A stretch of DNA of 64,000 bases, from NCBI GenBank assembly GCA_965227255.1, contig CBDDFS010000002.1, positions 806,001 through 870,000 on the forward strand, written 5' to 3'. Shown here piece by piece: positions 25,407-34,414 of the stretch. Position numbers and translations under genes: made by a program. Under the pieces are notes generated by a model, which had not been told where the DNA came from, searched no databases, and worked only from the letters and a program-made list of their open reading frames with translations. Each line of letters starts with the position of its first letter. The first letter of the stretch is position 1. The DNA comes from CBDDFS01 sp965227255. Lineage in GTDB: Bacteria > Bacteroidota > Bacteroidia > Flavobacteriales_E > Vicingaceae.

Positions 25407-26141
25407 GTGCAGTTGGCCGTTGACATTGGAAATACAAGAGTAAAATGTGCTCTTTTCAAGGACAGAGATTTGATTAGCGCTCATGTTTCTGACAAAGATC
25501 CTGTCTATGCGATTAAGGATGTCTTTGATCATCATGACAATATTCAGGCCATAATTATTTCTTCCGTCAGGGAGAAATTGGATCCCGACTTGATTCCTAT
25601 TCCGGAGACCATTCATCACGTTATCCTTGAACACGATACTCCTGTGCCGATTAAAAATAAATATGGCAGTCCTGAGACACTTGGTCTTGATAGAATAGCG
25701 TTGGCTGTTTCGGCATATTCATTAAAAAGAGATTCCAATTGTCTTGTAATTGATTGCGGGACTTGTATGACAATGGAATTCATTAACTCAAATGGGGAGT
25801 ATCTGGGTGGAAGCATCTCTCCCGGACTCAAAATGCGCTTAAGGTCAATGCACGAAGGAACAGCTAACCTGCCTTTACTCGAGGTCGAAAAGAATTTACC
25901 CGAAATTATTGGAAAGAGTACTGAAGAAAGCATGCAAAATGGTACAATCAATGGCATGTTAAATGAAATTATCGGTGCAATATCAAGGTATGAAAGTGAG
26001 TTTTCTGACCTGAATGTCTTAATTACCGGAGGTGATTCAGAATTATTTGAAAACGAATTAAAAAGTGGCATCTTTGCAGACCCAAATTTGGTACTGCGTG
26101 GCCTTAATGAAATACTTCTCTACAACATTGGGAAGAGTTAG
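25407..26141 (+). CDS. coaX: Type III pantothenate kinase
   Basis: A 244-residue enzyme that phosphorylates pantothenate, the first step to coenzyme A. It has the ASKHA phosphate-loop start LAVDIGNTRVKCALF (residues 3-17), the GLDRIALAVSAY motif (about 92-103), the second nucleotide motif CLVIDCGTCMTMEFI (about 111-125) with Asp, GGSISPGLKMRLRSMHEGTA (about 135-154) and VLITGGDSELFE near the end. The start is GTG. Length is normal. The following genes (outer membrane protein, TPR, lptC, CNNM/CorC, peptidylprolyl isomerase) are in an order known from Flavobacteriia, with a CdiI-like gene inserted. Confidence 0.92.
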   Translation: MQLAVDIGNTRVKCALFKDRDLISAHVSDKDPVYAIKDVFDHHDNIQAIIISSVREKLDPDLIPIPETIHHVILEHDTPVPIKNKYGSPETLGLDRIALAVSAYSLKRDSNCLVIDCGTCMTMEFINSNGEYLGGSISPGLKMRLRSMHEGTANLPLLEVEKNLPEIIGKSTEESMQNGTINGMLNEIIGAISRYESEFSDLNVLITGGDSELFENELKSGIFADPNLVLRGLNEILLYNIGKS

Positions 26142-27390
26142 AACAATCATTCTTTTTTTATTGTTGACGTCGCTTTCATCCTATTCACAGGTGAATACGA
26201 TTTCTCCATTTTCTCGTGTGGGCATTGGTGATGTTCAGAGCTCATTCTTTTCGCAGAATTTTGCCATGGGTGGACTGAATATTGGACTTCAGGGACCGAA
26301 TAATATCAATCCCTTTAATCCGGCTTCGTACTCAAGATTGGGCTGGACTTCCTTTGAAGCTGCGGTTATTACAAATAATATCTGGCTTGAAAGTGCGAAT
26401 CAAAGTCAAAGTGGAAATGTGACTAACTTCAGCCATCTGGCCTTGGGTTTTCCTATCGCACCATGGTGGGGTATGTCATTTGCAATAATGCCGGTGAGTC
26501 ATGTCGGATACGACTATCGAACTAGTAACTCACATTTGGCTGTAGATTCCAGTATTGTTAATTATAACAATGAATTTTTAGGAAGTGGAGGAATAAACAA
26601 GGTGCTTCTTGGTCATGGATTTTCTGTTCGACGAACTTTCTTTTTCGGTTTCAATTTTGCTTATCAGTTTGGCGACATTGAATATCAGGAAACTTTGAAT
26701 TTTACGGATAACAATGATTTTCTAAACAGCGCGAACCTAGAGAGAATTGAAGCCGGTGATATTTATTGGGATTTTGGAGCACAGTACAGAACAAATGTTG
26801 GAGGAAAATGGAGGCTTGATCTCGGTTTCGTATTTACACCACTTCAGGCTATGAGTTCAAAACGAAATAATTTTGAATTTACTTACTCAAACCAGACATC
26901 CAATCCAAGAATCATAGATACGGTTTCATATTCTGAGAATGCTTCCTTTGATATAATCTTACCTCCAAAATACGGACTCGGATTTGTCATGAATAAAGGC
27001 GATGATCTCAAAATTGGACTTGATTTAGAATATACCCTTTGGTCGCAGTCTAATTACAATACTTATGGAGGTCTTGACGATGTTTATACACTTCGAACTG
27101 GAGTGGAGATTCATGATAAAGAAGACAGATTCATTTTGCGATTCGGAGGAAGGTACGGGAATATGCCATTGGTGTTGAATGACAGTCCTTCGGATGAAAA
27201 AGCAATAACAGCCGGGGTTGCCTTTCCTTTCAGATCCAAGGACAAACTCAGTTTCACAGTCCTTAATATTGGAATCGAAGCTGGGCAGCGAGGAAAACTC
27301 GAGGATCAATGGCTTCAGGAGAGCTATATCAAAGTGAACGTTGGTTTGACACTCAATAATAAGTGGTTTATTAAGAGAGTTTATGATTAA
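26107..27390 (+). CDS. Outer-membrane barrel protein, coaX-linked family
   Basis: An ATG at 26065 inside coaX is possible, but the ATG at 26107 yields a proper signal peptide (MKYFSTTLGRVRTIILFLLLTSLSSYSQ), so I start there (427 residues; 35-bp overlap with coaX). The mature N-terminus, VNTISPFSRVGIGDVQ with NFAMGGLNIGL and NINPFNPASYSRLG, is the start of FadL/OmpP1-like barrels that in Bacteroidota lie next to coaX. Many amphipathic strands follow and the end is VNVGLTLNNKWFIKRVYD. Probably an outer-membrane channel or assembly protein; the substrate is unknown. Gene position argues for a conserved envelope role alongside lptC. Confidence 0.8.
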   Translation: MKYFSTTLGRVRTIILFLLLTSLSSYSQVNTISPFSRVGIGDVQSSFFSQNFAMGGLNIGLQGPNNINPFNPASYSRLGWTSFEAAVITNNIWLESANQSQSGNVTNFSHLALGFPIAPWWGMSFAIMPVSHVGYDYRTSNSHLAVDSSIVNYNNEFLGSGGINKVLLGHGFSVRRTFFFGFNFAYQFGDIEYQETLNFTDNNDFLNSANLERIEAGDIYWDFGAQYRTNVGGKWRLDLGFVFTPLQAMSSKRNNFEFTYSNQTSNPRIIDTVSYSENASFDIILPPKYGLGFVMNKGDDLKIGLDLEYTLWSQSNYNTYGGLDDVYTLRTGVEIHDKEDRFILRFGGRYGNMPLVLNDSPSDEKAITAGVAFPFRSKDKLSFTVLNIGIEAGQRGKLEDQWLQESYIKVNVGLTLNNKWFIKRVYD

Positions 27391-27503
27391 GAAGTGATAT
27401 TCTCACTTTGAAATTTTCTATTCCTTACTCTTTACTCAACTTCAAATGCACTCTTGCTGAGATTGAATTCAGAATAAAAGCAAGAAGATTTAAATTTGAT
27501 TTC

Positions 27504-27920
27504 ATGGAAATAGACACCAATTCCACACTTGAAGTTCTGGAAAACGACTACTGGGGTGAACCGGAGTATGACTCTCACCTTGTCACAACATGTCATGCCT
27601 TGAGGAAGAAAGCTCTGAAGGATTTTGAGGTTGAGGATTTCAGGATCTTGATTGGTCAGAATTTTAGTCTCGATATCCTGATACCTTTTGCCTTGGATAT
27701 TCTGTCTGAAGACATTCTTGCTGAAGGTACCTTTTTTGAAGGGGATCTATTGAAGGCAGTTCTGAACTCGGATGCGGAATATTGGAAATCGAACCGAGAT
27801 CAATACGTGAAACTAAGAGAGATCATTGATGAGAACCGACAAGTTTTGATAGAAGCTGACACCATAGATTCGATCAGAAATGACTGGATGGAAGGAGTCG
27901 AGCGCATTGAATCGATTTGA
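27504..27920 (+). CDS. Orphan CdiI-like contact-dependent inhibition immunity protein
   Basis: A TTG at 27408 opens the frame, but the ATG at 27504 gives a chain (138 residues) that begins like the CdiI_3-type immunity family: LEVLENDYWGEPEYDSHL, HALRKKALKDFEVEDFRILI-GQ (about residues 30-51), then IPFALDILSEDILAEG and EGDLLKAVL, followed by a Trp (EYWKS). These motifs match immunity proteins that neutralise CdiA toxins. No CdiA/CdiB or Rhs toxin gene is in the window, so it is an orphan or a member used for another purpose. It sits in the coaX-lptC run and is followed directly by a GATTAAC tandem repeat. Confidence 0.65.
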   Translation: MEIDTNSTLEVLENDYWGEPEYDSHLVTTCHALRKKALKDFEVEDFRILIGQNFSLDILIPFALDILSEDILAEGTFFEGDLLKAVLNSDAEYWKSNRDQYVKLREIIDENRQVLIEADTIDSIRNDWMEGVERIESI

Positions 27921-27953
27921 TTAACGATTAACGATTAACGATTAATGATTAAC
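27919..27953. repeat. Tandem repeat (GATTAAC)5
   Basis: Five copies of GATTAAC (the fourth is GATTAAT) starting at the last bases of the CdiI-like gene. It is the reverse complement of the unit at 4074-4115. Confidence 0.9.
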
Positions 27954-28297
27954 GATTTGAGTTTTAATAGAGATCATAATTCAAAATTCTCACTTCCCAA
28001 TTCTTAAATACATCATCTATCATACCTCATATATCATATATCATCTATCAAAGCAGCGCATATCCTCCATCATCTAATTAACAATTCCTTAATACACGAT
28101 TCTCACATTATTGATACATTTGCGGGCAAATTGAGGGTCCTAGGTAAATTCTCGTTTGAATTGGCCTGATATAGCTGCAGCTGTGAGACAGTGAAAGCAA
28201 ACAAAATATTGAGATTCAAGTTAATGAATTGTTAAAAATGAGCTCCTGATTCAATATTATGGGTTAGTTGGAGTTTAGAAAATAATAAGAAGAGAAA
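27921..28297. other. 377-bp intergenic region
   Basis: No gene seen. It begins with the GATTAAC repeat, continues with an irregular run of ATATATCATC/ATCTATCA-like repeats (about 28010-28080), and holds a TAnnTTTG box at 28115-28122 and a long 5' stretch before the ATG at 28298. Confidence 0.7.
28115..28122 (+). promoter_or_regulatory. Candidate -7 box TACATTTG for the TPR/lptC genes
   Basis: Exact TAnnTTTG match followed by GC, 175 bp before the TPR gene. No TTG at the expected -33 distance. If real, the transcript has a leader of roughly 170 nt. Confidence 0.4.
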
Positions 28298-29665
28298 ATG
28301 AAAAACAGTTTTGTTAAAATATTCAGTTCCTTGTTGCTAATGGTTTTTGTCCTTTTCAGTGCACAATCAATGGCTCAGAAATCGGGAAAATATGGAGCCA
28401 CAGCAGACGACAGTGTAAAATGTGTTGAGGCGCTATCTGTATACAAGGATTTCCTTAGAGAGAATAAATATAAAGAAGCCAAGAATTACTGGGGCGTTGC
28501 TTTCAGTATTTGTCCGGGTTCCAGCTTGAAAATGTATGTCGATGGCGAAAAGATTCTGAAAGGTCTGATCAAAGAGAATAAAGACAATAAGGAAAGAGTG
28601 GCCGAATTGGTTGATACACTTTTGTTATTGTACGATGTTAGAATTCAGCATTTCAACAAGGAAGGATATGTGCTTGGAAAGAAAGGAGCTACAATGTATA
28701 AGTATAAAACTCCTTCTTATGAAGAAGCTTACAATACCTTGAAAAAATCAATCCAGCTCGATGGAAATAAAGCTCAGGCCGCGGCAATCATCTATTACTT
28801 TCAGGCTGCTTCGAAGATATATGATCCCGAAAAACATGGTCCTGAGTTCTGGGTAGAGATGTTCAATCAATGTGTTGGAATCATCGATTATAATCTGGCT
28901 AATGGTCCACCGAAAACGGTAAAAGCTTATGCTTCAGCCATGGATGCAGTGATTAAGATTGCCGATCCATATCTTACTTGTGATGTTCTTGTTGGCTTCT
29001 ATAAGGACAGATACGAAGAGAAGAAAGAAGATGCATTGTGGCTTGAAAGCGCTGCTGAAATCTTGGATAAAAAGGATTGTAGTGATTCTCCTATCTTCTT
29101 CACGATTGCGAATCAGCTTCATACCATGGATCCGTCTGCCGCTTCTGCAAAGAGTATGGGTATCATGTCAATGAAGAAGACCAATTATAGTGATGCCGTT
29201 AAATTCTTTAAAGAAGCAATTGATCTGGCTGATGATGTTACAGACGACGAAAATCTTGATCAAAAACTTGCCGAGCTTGAATTACTTCTTGCAAAAGCTT
29301 ATTTCGGTGCCAAGAATTATACTGCTTCAAGAACTCATGCACAAAAAGCAGCGGAATACAGAAGTGGTTGGGGAGAACCATACATGCTTATCGGTGATCT
29401 TTATGCTGGAAGCGTTTCCATGTGTGAAGATACAGATGGTCACCCCGACAAGTCATTGAAAACACCTTATTGGGCAGCTGTTGACATGTACCAGAAAGCA
29501 AAGAGCGTTGACACTGAAGTCGCATCCGATGCGAGTCAGAAGATTGCCAAGTATTCACAATACTTTCCTGAGAAGGGAGATGCTTTCTTTCATGGATTGA
29601 ATGATGGAGCGAGTTATACCGTGAAATGCTGGCTCAATGTCACTACAACGGTCAGGACACGCTAA
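28298..29665 (+). CDS. Exported tetratricopeptide-repeat protein
   Basis: A 455-residue protein with signal peptide MKNSFVKIFSSLLLMVFVLFSAQSMAQ. Helical repeats of the TPR type follow: EALSVYKDFLRENKYKEAKNY at the start, SYEEAYNTLKKSIQLDGNK and KTNYSDAVKFFKEAID in the middle and FGAKNYTASRTHAQKAAEYR and AAVDMYQKAKSV at the end. It is probably a periplasmic scaffold. It lies directly before lptC (3 bp gap), an order kept in Bacteroidota, so a role in envelope biogenesis is likely but not proven. Confidence 0.82.
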   Translation: MKNSFVKIFSSLLLMVFVLFSAQSMAQKSGKYGATADDSVKCVEALSVYKDFLRENKYKEAKNYWGVAFSICPGSSLKMYVDGEKILKGLIKENKDNKERVAELVDTLLLLYDVRIQHFNKEGYVLGKKGATMYKYKTPSYEEAYNTLKKSIQLDGNKAQAAAIIYYFQAASKIYDPEKHGPEFWVEMFNQCVGIIDYNLANGPPKTVKAYASAMDAVIKIADPYLTCDVLVGFYKDRYEEKKEDALWLESAAEILDKKDCSDSPIFFTIANQLHTMDPSAASAKSMGIMSMKKTNYSDAVKFFKEAIDLADDVTDDENLDQKLAELELLLAKAYFGAKNYTASRTHAQKAAEYRSGWGEPYMLIGDLYAGSVSMCEDTDGHPDKSLKTPYWAAVDMYQKAKSVDTEVASDASQKIAKYSQYFPEKGDAFFHGLNDGASYTVKCWLNVTTTVRTR

Positions 29666-29668
29666 TCC

Positions 29669-30229
29669 TTGAATAAAAACTTTTCTATTCTGATTCTGGT
29701 GTCAGCATATTGTATGCTGACCATACCTTCCTGTGTCAATGAAACATCGGAAGTTGAAAAAGTGACCCATAATGAAATCATTCCAATCGAATCGACTTAT
29801 GATTCGTGGATTGTCTATTCAGAAGACGCGGAAACTAAAGTGAAGGCATTTGCACCCGAAATGCACAGATATTCTGAAGTAACTGAATACAATGAAATGC
29901 CGAAAGGTGTTGAAGTCACTTTCTACGATTCAGCAGATGTAGTCGGTTCAAAGCTCACAGCTAATTATGCTATTGATAAGCAAACAGAAAACATCATGGA
30001 GGCGAAAAATGATGTAGTTATTGTAAATTCGGAAGGTGAACAGTTAAATACTGAGCATTTGATCTGGGATCGCAAAACAAGAAAGATCTATTCTGATGTC
30101 TTTGTGAAGATCACCACTGATGATGAGATTATTATGGGTGATGGTTTCGAATCAAATGAGACATTTACAAAATATACGATATTAAAACCTCACGGTACAT
30201 TAAGTCAGGACGATGAACAATTTGATTAA
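29669..30229 (+). CDS. lptC: LPS export protein LptC-like lipoprotein
   Basis: A 186-residue protein with a TTG start 3 bp after the TPR stop and a hydrophobic N-terminus ending in PSC (lipobox-like). The mature part has the LptC/OstA beta-jellyroll pattern: FAPEMHRYSEVTEY, GVEVTFYDSADVVGSKLTANYAI, ENIMEAKNDVVIVNSEGEQL, LNTEHLIWDRKTRKIYSD, MGDGFESNETFTKYTILKP. LptC receives lipopolysaccharide from LptBFG and passes it to LptA; the family in Bacteroidota is a lipoprotein or membrane-anchored. Its end overlaps the next small gene by 17 bp, showing translational coupling. Confidence 0.85.
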   Translation: MNKNFSILILVSAYCMLTIPSCVNETSEVEKVTHNEIIPIESTYDSWIVYSEDAETKVKAFAPEMHRYSEVTEYNEMPKGVEVTFYDSADVVGSKLTANYAIDKQTENIMEAKNDVVIVNSEGEQLNTEHLIWDRKTRKIYSDVFVKITTDDEIIMGDGFESNETFTKYTILKPHGTLSQDDEQFD

Positions 30230-30428
30230 ATTCCTTGAAAAAATGTGGCTCATGGTAGCCATCATATGTCTAATTCTTGCCGGTTATAAGTCTGTCACCA
30301 TGTCAATGGAAGACGGTTTATTTTTCCTCATGTTTTCAGCTCTTGCCACCGTTTTGTGGTTGTTGAGAAGAAGAATGAGGATCAGAATGGAAAACCAGCA
30401 AAATTCACAAGACGAATCATCTGAATAA
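30213..30428 (+). CDS. Small two-helix membrane protein in the lptC operon
   Basis: A 71-residue protein with two membrane helices (MWLMVAIICLILAGYKSV, GLFFLMFSALATVLWLL) and a basic then acidic tail (RRRMRIRMENQQ, DESSE). It overlaps the end of lptC by 17 bp and precedes the CNNM/CorC gene by 10 bp. A small gene at this position is seen in related genomes, which supports it being real. Function unknown. Confidence 0.75.
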   Translation: MNNLIKFLEKMWLMVAIICLILAGYKSVTMSMEDGLFFLMFSALATVLWLLRRRMRIRMENQQNSQDESSE

Positions 30429-30438
30429 CTCCTTCTGA

Positions 30439-31704
30439 ATGGAAGTCTATTTATTGATCGGTATTGTCTCTTCTCTATTGTTCAGTGCGTTCTTCTCAGG
30501 AATGGAAATCGCCATTGTTTCTTCATCCCGCTTGGAGTTAGAACTTGATGTTAAGAAAGGAGTCCGACTTTCAGCTCATATTTCGCAATTGCTCAAGAAA
30601 TCATGGCGTGTAGTAGGTGCCATGCTCGTTGGAAATAACATTGCTCTGGTTGTTTACGGTATGTACATGACGGCATGGCTCGATCCGTATATCATGATGT
30701 TCACAACCAATCAGGTATTAATTCTTTTGCTTGAAACCTTGTTGTCTACACTGGTTGTTCTCTTTATAGCGGAGTTTCTTCCAAAAGCCATATTCAGCCT
30801 GAATCCCAACAGAGCTCTGAATGCATTCAAGATCCCTTTTCTTTTCATGTATTATATTCTATACATCCCAACGCTTTTTATCATTGGACTTTCAGAGAAA
30901 CTTCTTAAGCTTTTGATGAAAGAAGATGTGAAAGACGAGACTTTTAATTTTGGCATTGTAGATCTTGATCATTACCTGGAGAAATTTTCAAAAAGAAAAT
31001 CAACCATTGAAGAAGTTGATAATGAATTCACTTTCCTCAGAAATGCATTGGAATTCTCTTCTACCAAAGCAAGGGAAGTGATGATTCCGAGAAATGAGAT
31101 TGAAGCTCTCGATATTGAGGATGATGTTGAAAAACTGCTGAGCAAATTAATCGAGACAGGTTTGTCGAAAGTGATGGTTTACAGGGACAACGTAGATAAT
31201 ATCATTGGATTTGTTCATTCTTCTTCCATGTTTGAGAATAGGGAAAGCATTAAACATCACATTCAGAGTGTAATGATCGTGCCTGAATCAATGAAGGCCA
31301 ATGACATTATGAAGAACTTCATTTCAAGTAAAAAGAATGTAGCAGTGGTCGTTGATGAGTTCGGAGGAACCTCTGGAATTATTACACGAGAAGATCTTTT
31401 GGAAGAAATTTTCGGAGAAATTGATGATGAATACGACAGTGAAAATCTTTTTGCAAAGAAAATTTCCGAGAATAAGTTTGAGTTTTCGGCAAGAATGGAG
31501 ATAGATTATCTCAATGAGGCATTTGAGCTTGAATTGCCTAAAGGTGATGATTATGAGACACTTGCGGGCTTTATTCTTCAACATACAGAGAGCATTCCAG
31601 AGGAAGGTGACGCTCTCATAATCGATAAGTTTGAGATAATTATTTCAAAAGTATCTGAAAGCAAGATAGAGCAGGTCATTCTTAAAACAATAGAAGACAT
31701 ATAA
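30439..31704 (+). CDS. CNNM/CorC (hemolysin-like, GldE-related) membrane protein
   Basis: A 421-residue protein: a DUF21/CNNM membrane domain with four helices (about 1-180, beginning FSAFFSGMEIAIVSSSRLELEL), a CBS pair (about 210-325; VMIPRNEIEAL, KVMVYRDNVDNIIGFVHSS, VVVDEFGGTSGIITREDLLEEIFGEI) and a C-terminal CorC_HlyC domain (about 340-421; DYLNEAFELELPKGDDYETLAGFIL). The family includes Mg/Co transport helpers and the gliding protein GldE. Which role it plays here cannot be said. It is part of the coaX-to-PpiD-like run. Confidence 0.88.
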   Translation: MEVYLLIGIVSSLLFSAFFSGMEIAIVSSSRLELELDVKKGVRLSAHISQLLKKSWRVVGAMLVGNNIALVVYGMYMTAWLDPYIMMFTTNQVLILLLETLLSTLVVLFIAEFLPKAIFSLNPNRALNAFKIPFLFMYYILYIPTLFIIGLSEKLLKLLMKEDVKDETFNFGIVDLDHYLEKFSKRKSTIEEVDNEFTFLRNALEFSSTKAREVMIPRNEIEALDIEDDVEKLLSKLIETGLSKVMVYRDNVDNIIGFVHSSSMFENRESIKHHIQSVMIVPESMKANDIMKNFISSKKNVAVVVDEFGGTSGIITREDLLEEIFGEIDDEYDSENLFAKKISENKFEFSARMEIDYLNEAFELELPKGDDYETLAGFILQHTESIPEEGDALIIDKFEIIISKVSESKIEQVILKTIEDI

Positions 31705-31764
31705 AGGCTTTCATTATTTCTTATACAATCGTATATTCGCAACCCAATTTTTTTAGCTTAGTTT

Positions 31765-33855
31765 ATGGCAGTTATCGGTAAAATCAGAGAGAAGTCTACC
31801 TTGCTCCTGATCGTGGTAGGTGGAGCCTTGATGGCTTTCGTTTTGACGGACCTGTTTTCTTCAAGGTCGTCGGTATTTGGAAATGACCTGCAGAACATCG
31901 GAACCATCGATGGAAATGAGATTCGGGGTGTTGATTTTGATAATAAATATCAAGTTGAACTCGATAATTACAAGAAAAGACAAAACACTACAGAAATTCC
32001 GGAGTTTGTAAGAACTCAGATCAGGGATCAGGTTTGGAATTCATACATTGATGAGTTTATCCTTGGATCCGAACTGGAAGCCCTTGGTTTGACCGTTTCT
32101 ACAGATGAATTGGCCGACATGACGTATGGTGACAATCCACATGCACAGGTTCTGCAAGCCTTCTCAAACCCAGAGACAGGTGAATTCGATAAGAATAATG
32201 TAATTGCTTTTTTGAAAAGACTTGATCAGGATGAAGAGACCAAGAATCAATGGAACATTTTCGAGAAGGCTATTAAAAAGCAGAGGAATGAAGAGAAGTA
32301 TTATGCCATGATCAGTAAAGGGGTATATACTACTCGCCTCGAGGCTGAAGACTACTACAAGAGTCAGAATAAGAGGATGAATATCTCTTTTGTTGCAAAA
32401 AGATATCGGGATCTTCCTGATTCCTCTGTTAAGGTAACGGATGCAGACATTAAGAAGTATTATAATGCGAATCAAAATAAATTTGAAGAGAAAAAATCCC
32501 GAAGAGTGGCTTATGCCATTTTTGATATCGTGGCTTCAAGTGCTGATAGTGCCGATATAAAAGAGTGGGTTGATGAGACATACGAAGACTTTAAGAATAC
32601 AGAAGACGATTCGAGTTTTGTAAATAGAAATTCAGATGATGAATTTGATTTCAAATTCTACAGTGCAACTGAGGAAAATGAATTTATCGACTCGTCATAT
32701 TACTCATTTGAAGAAGCAGGAGTTACATTCGATCCTGTGATTGAAAATGGGCGATGGGTAATGAAGAAGATCGCCAAGATCAAATTCTCAGCAGATTCGG
32801 TAGAAGCTCGTCACATTCTTATCGCCTTCAACAAAGACAATAAAGAAGATGTCAGAGCACAAGTTGATTCCATTATTGGTGCAATTAAAGGTGGTGCAGA
32901 CTTCGGTCAGTTGGCAGCCCAGTATTCAATCGATCCGGGATCAAAAGATAAGAACGGAGAATTAGGATGGTTTGAGGAAGGTTATATGCTTCCTGCTATC
33001 AATGACTCATCTTTCTTCGGTGATCTGAATAAACTGATGGTTGTTGAGACCATTTATGGATTTCATATTCTTGAAGTGACTAATAGAAGTGAGACCGTCA
33101 AGAAAATTCAAATGGCCACCGTTGTAAGAAGTATTGATCCGAGTAAGGAAACGGCTAGCATTCAATTTTCAAGGTCGAACGACTTTTCTTACAAGTTGAG
33201 TGAGGGAGACACAGAGCTCGAAAAACTGGCGGAAGAATTCGGTGTACGATTCAGTAGCATTGATGTTAGAGAGAATGACAATACTGTTCCGGAGATTGAG
33301 TCGTCAAGAGGTTTGATCAGATGGGCATACAATACGGAAACCAAGCTTGGACAGGTTTCAGATCCACAACAATATGGTGGAAGCTTTGTGGTTGCAGAGC
33401 TTAGGGAAATTCATGAAGATGGTGTAGCACCTCTTGAAAGTGTTAGAGATGAAGCTGAAATTGGCGCCATTAAGGACAAGAAAGCTGAGAAATTCATAGA
33501 AGAGATGAGCGGATTCACAAGCCTTGATGACGCTTCTTCGAATCTTTCCCTTCCTGTTGAAAAAGCGGAAGGAGTAATTTTCGAATCATATTCGGTTCCA
33601 ATTCTTGGCAGAGAGCCGGAAGTATTGGGAAGAGTTTATACCATGAACGAAGGTGATCTCAGCATTCCTATCAAAGGTCAGAATGGAGTCTTCATTATCC
33701 AGGTTGATAAAGTAGAAGATGCATTGCCAAACGATGATCTTTCTGCACCTGCATTCCAGTTGACACAAAGCCGTTCTTCAAGAGCGAACTTTGAAGTAAT
33801 GGAAGCTTTGAAAGAAAGAGTTGATATCGTTGACAACAGGCACCTATTGTACTAG
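31765..33855 (+). CDS. Peptidylprolyl isomerase, SurA/PpiD-like
   Basis: A 696-residue inner-membrane-anchored foldase. One N-terminal helix (STLLLIVVGGALMAFVLTDLF) follows MAVIGKIREK, the typical start of this Bacteroidota family. A SurA_N-type helical region (about 35-300) precedes a parvulin domain around 350-450: VEARHILIAFN, AIKGGADFGQLAAQYSIDPG, GELGWFEEGYMLPAIND and YGFHILEV. A second, weaker parvulin-like region lies near 525-680. It assists folding of outer-membrane proteins. It closes the coaX run; the next genes lie on the other strand. Confidence 0.88.
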   Translation: MAVIGKIREKSTLLLIVVGGALMAFVLTDLFSSRSSVFGNDLQNIGTIDGNEIRGVDFDNKYQVELDNYKKRQNTTEIPEFVRTQIRDQVWNSYIDEFILGSELEALGLTVSTDELADMTYGDNPHAQVLQAFSNPETGEFDKNNVIAFLKRLDQDEETKNQWNIFEKAIKKQRNEEKYYAMISKGVYTTRLEAEDYYKSQNKRMNISFVAKRYRDLPDSSVKVTDADIKKYYNANQNKFEEKKSRRVAYAIFDIVASSADSADIKEWVDETYEDFKNTEDDSSFVNRNSDDEFDFKFYSATEENEFIDSSYYSFEEAGVTFDPVIENGRWVMKKIAKIKFSADSVEARHILIAFNKDNKEDVRAQVDSIIGAIKGGADFGQLAAQYSIDPGSKDKNGELGWFEEGYMLPAINDSSFFGDLNKLMVVETIYGFHILEVTNRSETVKKIQMATVVRSIDPSKETASIQFSRSNDFSYKLSEGDTELEKLAEEFGVRFSSIDVRENDNTVPEIESSRGLIRWAYNTETKLGQVSDPQQYGGSFVVAELREIHEDGVAPLESVRDEAEIGAIKDKKAEKFIEEMSGFTSLDDASSNLSLPVEKAEGVIFESYSVPILGREPEVLGRVYTMNEGDLSIPIKGQNGVFIIQVDKVEDALPNDDLSAPAFQLTQSRSSRANFEVMEALKERVDIVDNRHLLY

Positions 33856-33856
33856 A

Positions 33857-34414
33857 TCACAAGATCTCGATCTTATTGAGTATAGACTCAAGTTCACATA
33901 GTCTCTGATCTGCAGATCTATGATCTGTGGTCGATGTGAAAATTGTAAGCAGAGAATTGTTTTCCTCAATTATTCTGGCAAAGTAGAAGGATTTGGCAAT
34001 GTCATTTTCGCCCTCTAAGGCATAAAATCTATAAGTCACGCCTTTATAATCCTTTTCCCCGCGGTCTGTGTAATTCAACCTTGATTCAAAAGCATCGAAA
34101 TCCGATTTCCAGTCGTACTGTTTGTACTCATATGAGGCATAGGTAATATTGATAATTGAGAATCCTTCACCGATAGAATCACCCATGGCTATCATAGAAT
34201 GATTGCCATCAATATTTTTCCAGGGTTTCCATTTGTCATTTGGAACCACAACAGAATATAAATTGAGTGAATCGGTTATTTTAAATCCATCAGAAAAATC
34301 GATCTCCTTGCAATTGCAGTTTTCAATAAAAACAGAATGATGCTCTTCAGAATTATTACATGAAATAAGGACTGCAGCGACTAACAGTGAGGTTAAGGTT
34401 CTTTTCATATTCAA
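33857..34414 (-). CDS. Lipoprotein of unknown function
   Basis: A 185-residue protein with a lipoprotein signal (MNMKRTLTSLLVAAVLISC). The mature part begins with a Cys-x-Cys (ENCNCKEIDFSDGF) and ends with a region of SLLTIFTSTTDHRSADQRLCELESILNKI. I recognise no family. Its start overlaps the stop of the upstream gene by 4 bp (34411-34414), so the two are translationally coupled; it converges with the PpiD-like gene with one base between. Confidence 0.72.
   Translation of the reverse strand: MNMKRTLTSLLVAAVLISCNNSEEHHSVFIENCNCKEIDFSDGFKITDSLNLYSVVVPNDKWKPWKNIDGNHSMIAMGDSIGEGFSIINITYASYEYKQYDWKSDFDAFESRLNYTDRGEKDYKGVTYRFYALEGENDIAKSFYFARIIEENNSLLTIFTSTTDHRSADQRLCELESILNKIEIL

Noticed and set aside
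25616..26071. 151-codon minus-strand frame opposite coaX
   Set aside because: Antisense to intact coaX motifs; no recognisable features.
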